A stretch of DNA of 64,000 nt from Ischnura elegans (lineage: Eukaryota > Arthropoda > Insecta > Odonata > Coenagrionidae): assembly GCF_921293095.1 (NCBI RefSeq), contig NC_060252.1, positions 79,194,866-79,258,865 on the forward strand, written 5' to 3'. This document shows, in pieces, positions 43,475 through 55,085 of this stretch (the first letter of the stretch is position 1; every line of letters begins with the position of its first letter). The position numbers were made by a program, and so were the translations under genes. The notes under the pieces are model-generated. The model was not told where the DNA came from. It was given only the letters and a program-made list of their open reading frames with translations, and searched no databases.

Positions 43475-44884
43475 CGAACAAAATAAGCACTAATAAAAAA
43501 CATAGGAACACATAGAAAAGGACACTCACAAAGAAGCTTGCAAACGTTTCAGCGGGTTGACCCGCTATCGTCAGTGCTGAAGGTGAACTGCTGCAGGCGG
43601 ATCCTCCAGAAGCTCTCCTTGGTGGAGTAGTGGGGGTGGAAGAAGGGGAAGGGGAGAAGGGGGGAAGGGGGGGTAGGGTTTGCTTTGACTATTAGTGGGC
43701 AATGTTTAGCCCGGGCGTTTCGAACGCCTTTTCAACCCAAATATGTGCCATTTCCCTCGTTCTCACCTCGATGATGGTTGCGTTTTCTGGCAGAATTTCA
43801 ATGATGGTTAGGGAAAAACATTTATCGAAGGAACTATTGTGTGAGGCGGTGTGAATGGGGACGGGTTCATGAAAGGGGGGGGGTTTTGCAGGAGTGTCTG
43901 TGGTTGTTCATTCGGATGGATATGGGTGTGGTGCATTCTCCTATGTAGTACGAGGGGCAAAAATTACAAAGTAGCTTGTAGACAGCGTTGAAGGAAGTAC
44001 AAGACGGTATAGAGGAGGATCTATTGATGACAGGTGAAGTGGTGGGGCGTAGCAGAGGGCAGCACTTGCAACGAGGGCGTTTGCATGGAGTAAGGGAGGA
44101 GAGTGGGGGGAGTGTGTGTCGGAGGAGGGGGCGGGTGGATTTTAAAATATTACCTAAGTTAGGTGCTCTTCTGTAGGCAATGGAGGGGCAGGATGGAAGA
44201 AGAGCAGCTGTGGTTTTGTTTTTGCTGATGATGGGGTACAGATCTTTTAATATTTTTTTAATTTTTTGAGAGCCAGGGAAGAATGTGGTGGTGAGATTGA
44301 GTTTTCTGGTTTGTTCTTTTTTGGTGCGTGGGGTGTACTGTTCAGAGGGAGAGAGTATTTTCTTTTTAAGCAGGGATTCTGGATACTCTCGTTTGAGGAG
44401 AGCATGGTGGAGGTTCTGTGTGGCTCTTTGAAGAGATGGTGAATTGTTGCAGATGCGATGGGCGCGGACTGAGAGGGAGTAGGGGATTGCGTGTTTGGTG
44501 TGAGGTGGATGGCAACTGGTGTAGTGTAGGTATTGTGCAACCATCATCGAGGTGAGAACGAGGGAAATGGCACATATTTGGGTTGAAAAGGCGTTCGAAA
44601 CGCCCGGGCTAAACATTGCCCACTAATAGTCAAAGCAAACCCTACCCCCCCTTCCCCCCTTCTCCCCTTCCCCTTCTTCCACCCCCACTACTCCACCAAG
44701 GAGAGCTTCTGGAGGATCCGCCTGCAGCAGTTCACCTTCAGCACTGACGATAGCGGGTCAACCCGCTGAAACGTTTGCAAGCTTCTTTGTGAGTGTCCTT
44801 TTCTATGTGTTCCTATGTTTTTTATTAGTGTTTATTTTGTTCGTTATTTATACTATCGCGTAGTGCGCTTTCCTCAAGACTTTA
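43470..44884 (-). mobile_element. Recent 5'-truncated Penelope-like element with 310-bp inverted ends
   Basis: The arms 43470-43781 and 44538-44847 are nearly identical inverse copies. Each holds the terminus with the CTGACGA...GAAACG hairpin, a G/C-rich pyrimidine or purine tract, and the last codons of the ORF. The central unique part (43785-44540) is the C-terminal ORF, read on the minus strand. Truncation with inverted duplication of its own 3' end is typical of Penelope-like insertions. (AT)n flanks both sides. Confidence 0.9.
43702..44540 (-). pseudogene. Penelope-like ORF, C-terminal part with GIY-YIG nuclease
   Basis: Read leftwards from 44540: QYLHYTSCHPPHTKHAIPYS, LNLTTTFFPGSQKIKKILKD, YRRAPNLGNILKSTRPLLR, CKRPRCKCC, then AVYKLLCNFCPSYYIGECTT and PISIRMNNHRHSC (GIY-YIG core). 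A run of nine G on the plus strand near 43876 shifts the frame. Past it the minus strand gives FDKCFSLTIIEILPEN, EVRTREMAHIWVEKA and the C-terminus FETPGLNIAH. The reverse transcriptase is absent. The ATG-like start upstream of 44540 lies in the inverted arm and is not the true start. The nuclease would nick target DNA. A single homopolymer slip is the only break seen. Confidence 0.9.
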
Positions 44885-44891
44885 TATATAA

Positions 44892-44924
<33 letters not shown>

Positions 44925-45105
44925 CTACTTCATTCATTCACACGACGCCTTAAGCGCAAATATGCATATAAATTCACAGGTAAGGAAAGAAAGGGAAAGG
45001 AACATGGAATAGAAAAAGGACAAGGACAACGGTGCTGTGGTAGATGGAAAAAGCCAGAAATCAGAGGGTAAAAATGCGGCCTGATTATATATATATATAT
45101 ATTCC
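44885..45105. repeat. AT microsatellites flanking the Penelope element
   Basis: (AT)n with interruptions at 44885-44925 and again at 45086-45105. The sequence between is unassigned. Confidence 0.8.
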
Positions 45106-45119
45106 TTCCGGCATTGTTA

Positions 45120-48000
45120 TATTATTCTACGTCGCTAACTTGCAAAATTTCCTACGAATTCGTTTCGCCATCAGTTCAAAAATGTGAATGATTTTCAAAT
45201 TATGGCCATATAATGTTATTTCTACTCATATTATAGAAGTGCCAAGAATGAAAAAATTATTCTTTCACATAAATCCCTTGATGAATTCTGTAAAACGATG
45301 GAATAAAAACAACATCTACAGAAGTGCTGAAAGTTTGGCATCCATTTTGCCATTACTCTGGATATTTGTCGGCCTGGCCGAAAGAAACCCGTAACAAGCT
45401 TACTTGATAAGCGCCTTCCTTATTTCTTCCTTTCACCTTATCTCAATGACTTATAATGTGCTGGCTGGATTCATTCATAAGCAACACCAATCTGCACTAG
45501 AATAATTATTGCCTCTTGCGCACCTGTTTTCTCACTTAAAAAAAAGGCTTACCCCGTTCGGCCCCGGGTTCCCCTATCTGTATTAGTTTATGCATTTACA
45601 TGAAATGAATGTAATTTAACGCACTCTACAAATTACTGAATGTTACAAAAAAATTGTTTCTATTATAGTTCATGAATTGTCTTGATGATTCTCTTGTATC
45701 ACTTTACCTTTCCTTGTATCGATTGTATTACTTTCAAAATAATCCGATCAATACTATTATTTCGCAACGAACCATTATTCACTTGTAAATTTATTAAAAG
45801 CTCACATGAGGCTGAGGGGCAGTAGTGCAAATACGGTAGTGAAGTGTCCACTCGAGATTGCCATACCATTAGCTCAGATAAAATTTAAAAAATATGATTT
45901 CAATATTTGTAATATGTCTAACTATTAATATTTTATATTGATCCGAAGCTCAGTCTTTAAATCGGTGAAAAGAAAACAAACAATTCAATTAGTAGTTTTT
46001 ACCGACTTAACTACTGTTGCAGTGTTACCAACTCTTAAAGTAATAGCCCTAAGATCAAGATAAATTGTTTCGATGATTTTCACTTTTTTAAAATATTTGT
46101 TCTGTTATCCGGAGCATAGAAGAATCCAAAAAACCAAATATTATTAAAATCGGTATAGCCGTTCTCGAGTTAAAAATGTTCTAATTAATTCGATTTTCGA
46201 CTTTTTTTTATATGTATATGACTAATTAGTGTAGTAGTAGGTAAAAATTTCCCTTGTATAATTTTGAAATGCAATGTAATAATCAAGAAAAGGGTTAAGA
46301 TTTTCTAAATTTTCAAAATATAAATTTATTTCACGATTAATTTGTTGTCATAATTGCAAACTTAGAGTAAAAGTTAAACCTCGTCTCCCTTCAAAGGAAC
46401 AAAATTGCCGTACCAGCGGTGGTAGACAATTATAGTAATCCATCAAATATTTTTTTAAAAATGCCAATTTTTCTTTAATAGAATAGATAAATCGTGCAAA
46501 AAAGTCCCCTTTATACATAAAAGTAGGAAAATAAAGGAAGGAGAACACTTGTAATAATTAAATTGAAAAAAATATCCGTAATTCTAGACACTGAATGAAA
46601 GCCTTTTCTAGATCAACAAACTAAATCGTTACCGGTGTGGAGGAAACGTGTAAATGCCTTAGTTATTCGTCTGAAACAATCATTGAATTGTCGAAATTAG
46701 GTCCAACTCCTAGTAAATAGATTAGTCAGCAGTGTAAAAACTAACAAAATTGCTTACTGACGACTGATAACTCTTCTTACCGCTCACTACTGTCAGCCAT
46801 TAACTACCCCTATGGGATACAGCAATGGGTAGATAAACTACTGGTTGGGAAGATAATTCATCCACTTCAGAATCAGGATGCATCAATGATAGAAGCTATC
46901 CCACGTACTGTAATGTTATCAAATATTTGCTGTCACCCCTGCTATTTTAGTCTCTATTACATCCAATTGAAGTTTTACACCGCCGACTTACCTTATTTTC
47001 CTTTTCTTTTTTTAACAAATGAGTGAAAATGTTACCTGCATAAATGTTCTGTTTAAGTAAGAAATTCGAGCATGATTCATGAATACTTAAATGAGTGTAT
47101 TCTGCATGTTATAATTACATTTTTATTTTTGAAACTATATCAATGTTCGATTTACACAATTAGAAAATTTAGTGGTGACTGGTATTTCTTATCAGCATAA
47201 ATTGCTTTTGAACCGCCTTGTCATTACCTTTTTCAAGCCTTGCGTGGTTATTCACCCCTTTAAGAGCACACGATGTGATTTCACCGAACTCTCAATTAAA
47301 CCTTATTGTAGTTATCACACAACCGTAATAAATTAAATAGGTTTTGGAGAAAATGGGTGGGAAGTGATGACCTAATCAATGCAAGTTATGTTGTAGTTAA
47401 GTTGGAAGCTTTTTAGCCATGTACACTGCTAGCCCTAAGTAAACGTTCATTGCATCCAGTTTAGTTTAAAATTAAAAGGCTTAAATAATTTTATTGACAC
47501 TGTAGAATATACTTCCCTGCTCCATAAAATGGTCCGAAGTCAAGTCACATGCATTTCAACGGCCCGATGTGGAATTTTTAGACTTTCAAATTCCAAACTA
47601 TGACAAACCTCATAAATGTGAGGGAAAGAAAAACAGGTTACTTTAATGATTCTCTTTGATTGATAAAGTGAAGAAAAAATTATAGACGTGTAATCTCATA
47701 CAATTTATTAATCAGAATGTTGGTTATGTTCTTAAAAATTCGAGGAAATGTTGTATGCAACATTATTATATTTTGTCGTATACCCGGGAAGTTATTGAAA
47801 GATACATTCTGCGGATTAGGCGAAGGAATATAATGGCAAGATAGTTTTCAACAGAGGTGTAGTTTTTTAATCATCTTGACTTCTAAACGTGCACATACGT
47901 CCTATGGTAGCTACAATGACTTCTGCGTTGGGCGTCACCAAATCGGGCGTTGAAGTCACTGTATGTCAGCGTTGAAATCTCAATACGTCAAGAGCCCCAT
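45120..48000. other. AT-rich intergenic sequence downstream of the TIL gene
   Basis: Nearly 3 kb of AT-rich DNA with only short chance frames; no TIRs, tRNA boxes or family motifs found. Confidence 0.4.
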
Positions 48001-48093
48001 GTGCTTAGAGTGGGTTTTTAAGGATGATTATTAAAACTAACCCAATCACTTTACATTGAAGATTCACCCTGTTTTCAACACAACGTGATAAGT

Positions 48094-51000
48094 TCATTCG
48101 CTGCTGTCCCTGGAGAGATCCCTCGGAGATCCCTGAACTGAACATTCGCTGGGTCGCACGCAATTGCCTGTGATGTCGCGGACTCGGCCTCGTCGACAGA
48201 AGCAGCCGGCTCGGCACACGTTGGGGCACGCCACTGGCTTGTTAAGCGTGGCACAGGTTTCTGGGCAGTAGGAGCCACACTGGCGGTAATACTCGTGTTC
48301 CGGGCATGCTTGCGGTTTGTCAGCGATGAGATTGGCCGCCTCATTCAATGAGAGTTTCTCCCATTCTACTTCCTCTGGATCATAAGCTAGGGAAAGGAAG
48401 AACATTGTGGTTAATGAAAGGTATCAAAGGTTCGCACCTGCAATGAGCGGAAAAGTAATGACTGTAGCTTTGCCTATTGTTTTGTAAACTAAGGGAACAG
48501 TTTATAAGTATGTGGCAGTGATACAGCTTATTCTTATCCATACTTACAAGAGATCAATTGTTAGAGATCAATTCTCCTCTGGGTTTAAGCGATTTTTGGT
48601 CTTTGTTTTTTTTTCATAAGCCGAAGAAACCGTACTGTATCCAACGATCATCGTTCACCGGGAGAACATGGAATATTTATTCTCTAATTGTTATTATGTC
48701 AATTGATTTGGAAGGCAATTAAGAAAATACACTTAAAATAACACTAAGTTAATGCTATAAAAAAGAGTGGATATTGCACGTAGGAAGCCGGAGCGGAAAA
48801 GGAATTTACTGAAAAATAGACCAGCCAATTGATTTTATTGTGCTCTACATATTTGAATGCCTTACATACATGATGGAAAAACAAAGAATAGGCCTCAGGT
48901 GTGAAAATATACACGGAGAAAAGGTTAGAATTCCGATAAAAAAGGTGTCATAGCATAGACAGAGAAGGATTTGAAGAAATATTCTGCTTAATATAGGTAG
49001 ATTAGAAGGTAGATATCAGATGAAAATAAGCACGAAGAAAACCAAATATTAGTTGGCAGCAGAAGAAAATAAGTCAAGAAAATTGGGATACAAAAGCTGG
49101 TGGAGGTGGATGAATTCTATTATTTGGGAAGCAGGATAGCTAACGATGGGAGAAGAAAGGAAGAAAATTATCAGCAGAATAACCCAGGTGAAGAGAGTTA
49201 TTACACCAGAAGAAATATATGCTTATAGAGGAAAAATTAAACACTGGAGTTAGGAAACAGTACATCAGAACTTACACTAGGAATATACTTCTCTACGTAA
49301 GTGAGGCAAGGACAATGTCAGCTACAGAAAAATGAAGGGTAGAGGCCTTCTAAATGTGGTGCTACAGGAGAATGATGAGAATCAAATGGATTGACCGAGT
49401 AAATAATGAGGAAATTCTAAGAAAAGGAGAATAGAAGCCTTATGAAACCTTGATAAAAAGATGAAACAACTCTAATAGGCCATAACTTGGGACATGATGG
49501 TCTGATTAAGAAACATCGTCAAGGGATAAGTAGATGGCTAGATCGGAAAAGATAGACCTCGAAAAAAATATGTGGAACGTGTTAAAAAGGACGTGAAAGA
49601 AAAGAAATACGTAGGCGTGAAAAGATTAGAAATGAATTTATAGAAATGAATTGTTATTCTGACGATCCCTTTGAAATAGTCTCAAGAGCTGACAATACCA
49701 ATTCGATAACTTCTGTGATAAGAAAAATGAAATTGAGCACACGTGTGGCATTGGGTATGGGAGTTACAACTGATTAAGTGAATGATAGTATTACTTGCAA
49801 GACAAGAGGTAATAATGGCACATCTAATCAATGCGAGTCTTTGTCTTGTCTGAAGATATGAAATTAAGTGTTTAAAATGTCGGAAATTCACCAGAATGAA
49901 CCCAATGTCATTAGATAACTGCAGAGGTAAGCACGAATGACAGTTTCCAAGAGGGAAAACTTTGTTTCTTGACATTATGTATCCTGAAAAGACATGGCAA
50001 TGAGAATGTAGGATCATTATTAATGTTTAAATACTGGTACTATATTAAAAAAGTGTTTATTTTATATTTCCATAAATAAATAAATGTATGCTTCAGAAGC
50101 TGACAAATCAAAATTCTTCTATGCTATTTTCTGGTTATTTAGTTTGTTGGTGAAACCAAGGGCCATTGCATCATCTGCGTAGTGACGACTGATATTTTTA
50201 AAAATAAATTTGTGTCTTTCCATCAATTTTGTCCCTACTTTACCTTATCCATCCTGACATCAACTTATCATGATAGCAGCTTGAATTGTATTCACCAGTA
50301 TTTGTAAATATGACTTAAGTATTATTGTTTCAGCCGTCGCTGGACTTGAAAAAATGGATAAAATGACATTCTTATGCATAAATCGGTGAAAAACTTTGTA
50401 CAATGGCATAATGCTAATAAAAAATAGTGCTAGTTGGCAGTGGTTTCAAAATTATTTCGTATTAAAAGTCGTATTGAAATGCACCAATTTGTAGCTTTGT
50501 CGAATCATGCAAATATTTATTTGATTATTTCCTTCGTCTAGACAAGTTTTTGTATGCTGTAACAATGTGCATAGTTAGAAAAATTACCTATCTATGCTGA
50601 ATTTAATATCTGAAAAATAACTAGTTGAAGTTAGTTGCCGTTCTGAAATAGTAGCTTATTATAATCCCCGTAATATAGTGAATGGGACGTTAAAATTTAT
50701 TATTTGGTAAATATTTTTGAAAATATATCTAAGTAAAGTTTTTAAATGAATAGTTTTAAAGATTAAAATTTACAAGAGACTGGTGTGAAGAATTTGGAAC
50801 CATACTATGTTAAGCATAATCATTGTTGTATCACGTAATAATTGCAGTTTAAAAATGCGTTTAGATACTAGAATAATCACTTGAGAAAAGCAGAAAGTTG
50901 CTGGAATCCACAGATACGAAAATTATCCAGAGGATTGCTGACAAAAATCATTCGATAAGAAAGGCGTGAGTCGTTAATGAGAGTGGTTGGGGATTCTAAA

Positions 51001-52896
51001 TTCAGTGGAGTTGTTGGATGAAGGTAATTTGTGATAAACGAACAAATAATGGATCAATATAGAGAGTGAAAGCGGAAAGAGACAATACTCTGTAGGCAGA
51101 AAGGGAGGAGTACTAATCGGTAGGGATGTGCGAGTAGTACTTTTTGACCTCGAGTCGAGTATCGAGTAGAGTTTGGTCATTTCTGGTTCTGGCAATATGA
51201 TAATGTATGCTACAAATTATTCTCATCATTCAAATCTCATTATGAATTTTCTATTCTTAATGCTTAGCTTGATGTAAAAAGGAAAAGATAATAAGGGATG
51301 TTGATGGTAATTGAGTCAGAATTAGGAGATGAATGAAAATTAAAGCCTATTCATCATTTCCAGAAGCACAATTGAAATTAGTTAGCCTCTGGTAATATGT
51401 GGTCAATTTAAATAATACTAATATATATGTATCCAAACTGCTAGGAAGAGCCCTTAGTAAAAACATTTGCAACATTTTAATAATTTTTCATGACAGCGCT
51501 TCCTGTCGGCAGATTTCTGAACTTACTGTTCTCGACAGCTCAGTAACCGAAACTACTCGACTCGGTATTCGTAATGCTATTCGAATCACTCGAGTCGAGT
51601 ACCAACTACTCGACTCGACTCGAAAATTCAAGTCGAGTCGAGTACTTGGTACTCGTACATCCCTATTAATTGGTTATGGAAAACTTGGAAAGACAACTTG
51701 GTTGAGTGTTTTAAAAAAGTGAAAACATACAAAAGCCTATGTGGAAGAGTACATGAAATGTTAGCGCTTCTTGAAAGCAACGCACCCTCAGAACTTACAT
51801 GTTGAGTATGCAGTGGAGAATATGTGGACTAAGGCTGTTAGGCTGGACGATGATAGCCGCGAAGAAATCAAGAATGGAGAGATTTAATTTGTGATGCACA
51901 GGAGAATGATGAAAGTGAAATGGATCGACTTGAGCGATCCATGAGGAAGTCCATGGAAGGGTAAGAGAGAAGAGAAGCCTACTGAAAACATTGGATTGGC
52001 CATATCTTGAGACAGGTCAGCCTGATGAAGACAGTTGTCGAGGGACAAGTAGATGGCAGGGAAGGAAAAGGATGACCTCGGATGAAACACATGGAATGAA
52101 GTTAATGATGGTAATGAAAGAGAGGCAGAGTTTTAAGGCGAAAAGATTTGCTGGCACGAGACTTTAGCGGAGAGCTGCGCCAAACAGTTTTTAGAATCGT
52201 TGACCAGTGACGATGACGATGGTGATCAAAAGTAGCGCTCATTATAGCGATTGACGATATGATGAAACGTAGCGCTTATTATAGCGACTGACGATGATGA
52301 TGCCTCATTCAGATTACGATTGCCCGAGCGATCATCCACACGATAGTTGGCCGAACTAGCAGTGTGAATGCATGTCCTGATAATAGTTACAGTAGTTCCG
52401 AACGTTGCCACTTTACGATGGTTAGGCGCTGGGAGACCGGAAGAGGAAGCGGCAAGAGAAAGACGAAAAGTTCGTGATGCTCCCTTAGCTCTATTTTTTT
52501 CGTGAATTTGTCCAAGCAAGGAAGAATGCGGGCGGGAGAAAAATCATTCGTTAAATACACGTTGAACACAGCAATATCTTGACCCTGCACCTGCTTTGCT
52601 AACCGTCAATTTCTTGTTCACTTTAGATGTCAGCTCTAGAGGGCAGCGCAGGTTTTAACCATCGTTATGTAAATGCGCGATAGTTCCACTGATTGCTGGA
52701 ACGACCGTAATCTGAACGAGGCATGATGAAAGGTAGCGCTTGTTATAGCGATTATAAATTAATAAACGAAAATTTTAGCCATGAATTTCTGTTGTTGTTT
52801 ATTCAAATAGTTTACCGTGAGTAGAGACGTACCGAATGCCTGTGCAGCCATGGTGGCGATGACCAGGAAGGTGAAGAGTGAACAGCGCGTCGCCAT
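48094..52896 (-). CDS. Secreted TIL-domain protease-inhibitor-like protein, two exons
   Basis: Exon 1 is 52896-52833 (21 codons plus one base); exon 2 is 48386-48094 with the stop. The donor is TTCG|GTACGT, the acceptor TTCCTTTCCCTAG|CTTATG; together they give a 118-residue protein. Residues 1 to about 22 (MATRCSLFTFLVIATMAAQA) form a clear signal peptide. Residues 49-103 hold ten cysteines in the TIL pattern, at 49, 58, 62, 66, 75, 79, 83, 85, 97 and 103 (for example CGSYCPETC, CPNVC, GCFC). The 15-residue tail is polar. TIL domains usually inhibit serine proteases in haemolymph, cuticle, gut or glands. By analogy the P1 residue between cysteines 5 and 6 would be Asn, which is unusual. The 4.4 kb intron contains RTE relics and two hAT-like MITEs. 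A venom or gland role is possible but not shown. Confidence 0.9.
49070..49660 (+). pseudogene. RTE-like LINE relic, 3' part
   Basis: Shifted frames give VEVDEFYYLGSRIANDGR, KEEIISRITQVKRVI, then WCYRRMMRIKWIDRVNNEEI and, further on, RPRKKYVERVKKD-like sequence. This order (YLGS.I..DG, RI..AK, MRI.W.DRV.NEE, GH..R, GR.R..) is the C-terminal region of RTE-type reverse transcriptases. Many stops. Transcribed antisense within the TIL gene intron. Confidence 0.8.
51121..51665. mobile_element. hAT-like MITE with ACTCG-rich ends
   Basis: The left end TAGGGATGTGCGAGTAGTAC and the right end (inverse TAGGGATGTACGAGTACCAA) are TIRs. The flanking octamers CTAATCGG (51113-51120) and TTAATTGG (51666-51673) agree at 6 of 8. 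Subterminal sequence is dense in ACTCGACTCG / CGAGTCGAGT words that can themselves pair. Confidence 0.8.
51740..52205 (+). pseudogene. RTE-like LINE relic, second copy
   Basis: Shifted frames read HRRMMKVKWIDLS, RERRSLLKTLDW, GHILRQVSLMKTVVEGQVDG, then RETLAESCAKQFLE near the end. It aligns with 49300-49640 and reaches the natural 3' end, followed by short GATGA-type repeats. Confidence 0.8.
52206..52300 (+). repeat. Short tandem repeat at the RTE 3' end
   Basis: A roughly 37-bp unit containing GTAGCGCT.ATTATAGCGA and a GACGATGATG tail occurs at about 52222 and 52259. A third copy lies at about 52725-52760, beyond the inserted MITE. Confidence 0.7.
52301..52723. mobile_element. 423-bp MITE with about 45-bp TIRs
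   Basis: The left end TGCCTCATTCAGATTACG and the inverse right end TGCCTCGTTCAGATTACGG are TIRs, with a further inner match around CGATAGTT. TGATGA flanks both sides (52295-52300, 52724-52729). The insertion splits the RTE tail repeat. hAT-like by form; superfamily uncertain. Confidence 0.8.
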
Positions 52897-52954
52897 TGTC
52901 GCTTCAAAGAACGTTTTCCGCAAAACAGTGGCTACGTCAGTCCCAATGCTCTCG

Positions 52955-52961
52955 CTTTATA
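52955..52961 (-). promoter_or_regulatory. TATA box of the TIL gene
   Basis: TATAAAG on the minus strand, 59 bp before the ATG. A start of transcription about 30 bp downstream would leave a 5' UTR of some 30-35 nt. The surrounding CCCGTATAAAGCGAGAGC is GC-rich, as in core promoters. Confidence 0.65.
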
Positions 52962-54148
52962 CGGGCCAGCCGGCGAAAACGGCGAAGGGCGTCCGCTTAT
53001 CTCCTGGCGGAAGGAGAGCAAGGAGGAGATACGAATGCCCTCGCATGGCTATTGATTAATGTGCTAGGAAATGTTTTCTTTTGCACCGTTATCGCCATTT
53101 GTATTTTTCACGCTCACGTTAACGCTAATGTGTCAGGTGCTGACGAGAACACTCGTTTGTACGAGGCTGTTGTCCTAGGAGACATAATCTCATGCTCCTG
53201 CGTATGAAATGAATGCCGATTTCTTCCTCCATATTTAAAACAAACGCAAAGAATATATTATCATGGCATTAATGATAATAGCCATTAGCATGCATGCGAA
53301 TGCTGCAAAAAAAAACATTCGCGTCTGCTTTTCGAAATGCAGGGAAACGTACGTCAGACTTGTTTTGCCGCGTGTAAGCAGTCAGTTATTTGCTTCCTCA
53401 GGTGAAATTCTCTATCGGAAGCTCTCATGACCTTTTGGAAAAGGTATCATATTTTGGCAATTAAAGGAAAAAACTTTCTTTTTTTGGCGGAAACCTGTTG
53501 GGCATGCTCTAAATTGTGTGTTAGAAGGAAAGAGAACTCTTTATGAAATGAATCGCAGTGCTCATAAATCAATCATTAGAAACAGGAAATTAAGGTGTCT
53601 ACCATTTTATGCATGTCGACGGAATTTGAATTCAATACGAAGATGATGGCTTTTGGAAGAGTTAAATATTTCATGCTTTTTTTACTGGCCTTCACGTAAT
53701 GATATCCTATTCTTATAATAAGAAATAACTATTCTTAACTCATAGGATAAGTAGTATTTTAACAAGTAATGCAGCCGATTCAGCAATAATTATGCCTGTA
53801 ATAAGGGAAAAATTTTGATATCAAAGGTTATCTTTTTAGAAGATTTTTCTACAGGATTGAAGTAAAATAAATTCAAGGTTTTAGTTCATTCTGCCGCAAA
53901 CTTCTACTCAATGTATTCATAGACTTAAACCCGTATGATACTTTCCAATTTATTGGCCAATAAATCGGTGTTCAATATTGTTTAAAATATTGGGCGTTAC
54001 GTGCCCTATGAATCGTATCAATGTTTACACCAATATTGGTCGTAATAGTGTTCTTATGTCCCGCTAGAGAACGCTATTGTATTAAAGTGTACCGGGACTA
54101 GCCACGGTGATAACTTTTTACGGAGTCACACGCAATGCACAAATAGTG

Positions 54149-54241
54149 CGAAAAATCCACAGAGGAAAAATCATTCGCCTTCGCCGGGACCGGAAGTCTA
54201 TCCCGGTCAAGGCGAATGATTTTTCCTCTGTGGATTTTTCG
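54149..54241. repeat. Perfect 33-bp inverted repeat
   Basis: CGAAAAATCCACAGAGG...CGCCTT at 54149-54181 and its exact complement at 54209-54241. The loop holds a smaller hairpin, CCGGGACC...CCCGG. The arms are identical and so recent. Confidence 0.95.
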
Positions 54242-54775
54242 AACGCTATCGTATTTCGATGATTTTATTTTGTATAAGCATTCGTGTGCTTTGTATGCTT
54301 CAATCAATAGTGAAACAACTTCTTTCGAAATTTCAAGCGAATTCTTGGCGCAAACCAATATTTTTCAGCCAAACAGGATGTTTAGCAAAGAGCTGCTTGT
54401 TTTGGCCACTAGGAGTCAACAAAACTGAGTTCTGATTAGAGATTGGCCGCGAGAAAATAGAACCTGTTCTAAATTCCAAATTGGGCGAGAACTTTTGTCC
54501 AATATTGTGAAAAGTATATCGGACTAGAAATTGGTGTGTGTCAGCTGGACCACAATCCAATATCCAATGGATTGGCCAATAAATTGGGAAGTGTCATACG
54601 GGCTTTAGCTGCACGGAGTGCCTTCCCGCCATTTTATCGTAGTCTTAAAAGTAGTTATTTAATTTATTTTTGTGAATACCAGGCCCATGAGAACGCAACT
54701 GAACATCACTTTTTACAATTTTTGAATCGACACATGCATATAAGAAGAGAAAAAAGTACAAAAAATAAAATAAAA

Positions 54776-55085
54776 ATGCACCCTGTGCGGACTATCGATA
54801 GAATGGAGGCGATTCAATAAAAAAATATTGTCACAAAAAAGAGAAAGATCACGATGTGATCTTTCTCTTTTTTTTTTGACAAGGTAACAAAAACCATTCC
54901 GCATAATGCACAGTACAGATAAAATGTTCGCAATGTGATTAAACAGAAGCAGAACTCAATTACCCTTTCATTAAAATGTTTAAAAAGAATAGAATGCCTA
55001 TAAAAGAATAAAAATTCAAACAGTTGCACCTTGTGCGGACTGGCGATACTAAGGTGACAATTCATTATAACAATAATATCAAACA
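54776..55085 (+). repeat. Direct duplication of a 60-bp segment, about 248 bp apart
   Basis: TGCACCCTGTGCGGACTATC at 54778 and TGCACCTTGTGCGGACTGGC at 55025. Both continue with GATA, GGCGATTCA or GTGACAATTCA, and AATA.TATC. The preceding AT-rich stretches are loosely similar as well. Confidence 0.65.
54835..54873. repeat. Perfect hairpin, 18-bp stem
   Basis: AAAAAAGAGAAAGATCAC, GAT loop, then the exact inverse, which runs into extra T. It could act as a bidirectional terminator-like structure but is most likely a small inverted duplication. Confidence 0.9.

Larger units (their letters stand above)
48387..52832 (-). other. Intron of the TIL gene, filled with transposon relics
   Basis: GTACGT at the 5' end, CTAG at the 3' end. 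It contains two RTE-like fragments (49070-49660 and 51740-52205), both in the orientation opposite to the gene, and hAT-like MITEs at 51121-51665 and 52301-52723. The region 49660-51120 has nothing else that I can assign. Confidence 0.85.

Noticed and set aside
44538..44616. ATG start of the 249-codon frame as the true start of a protein
   Set aside because: The first 25 or so codons are antisense sequence of the inverted arm; the real ORF is truncated there.
54098..54358. Minus-strand 86-codon frame across the inverted repeat
   Set aside because: Its length is due to the palindrome; no coding motif.
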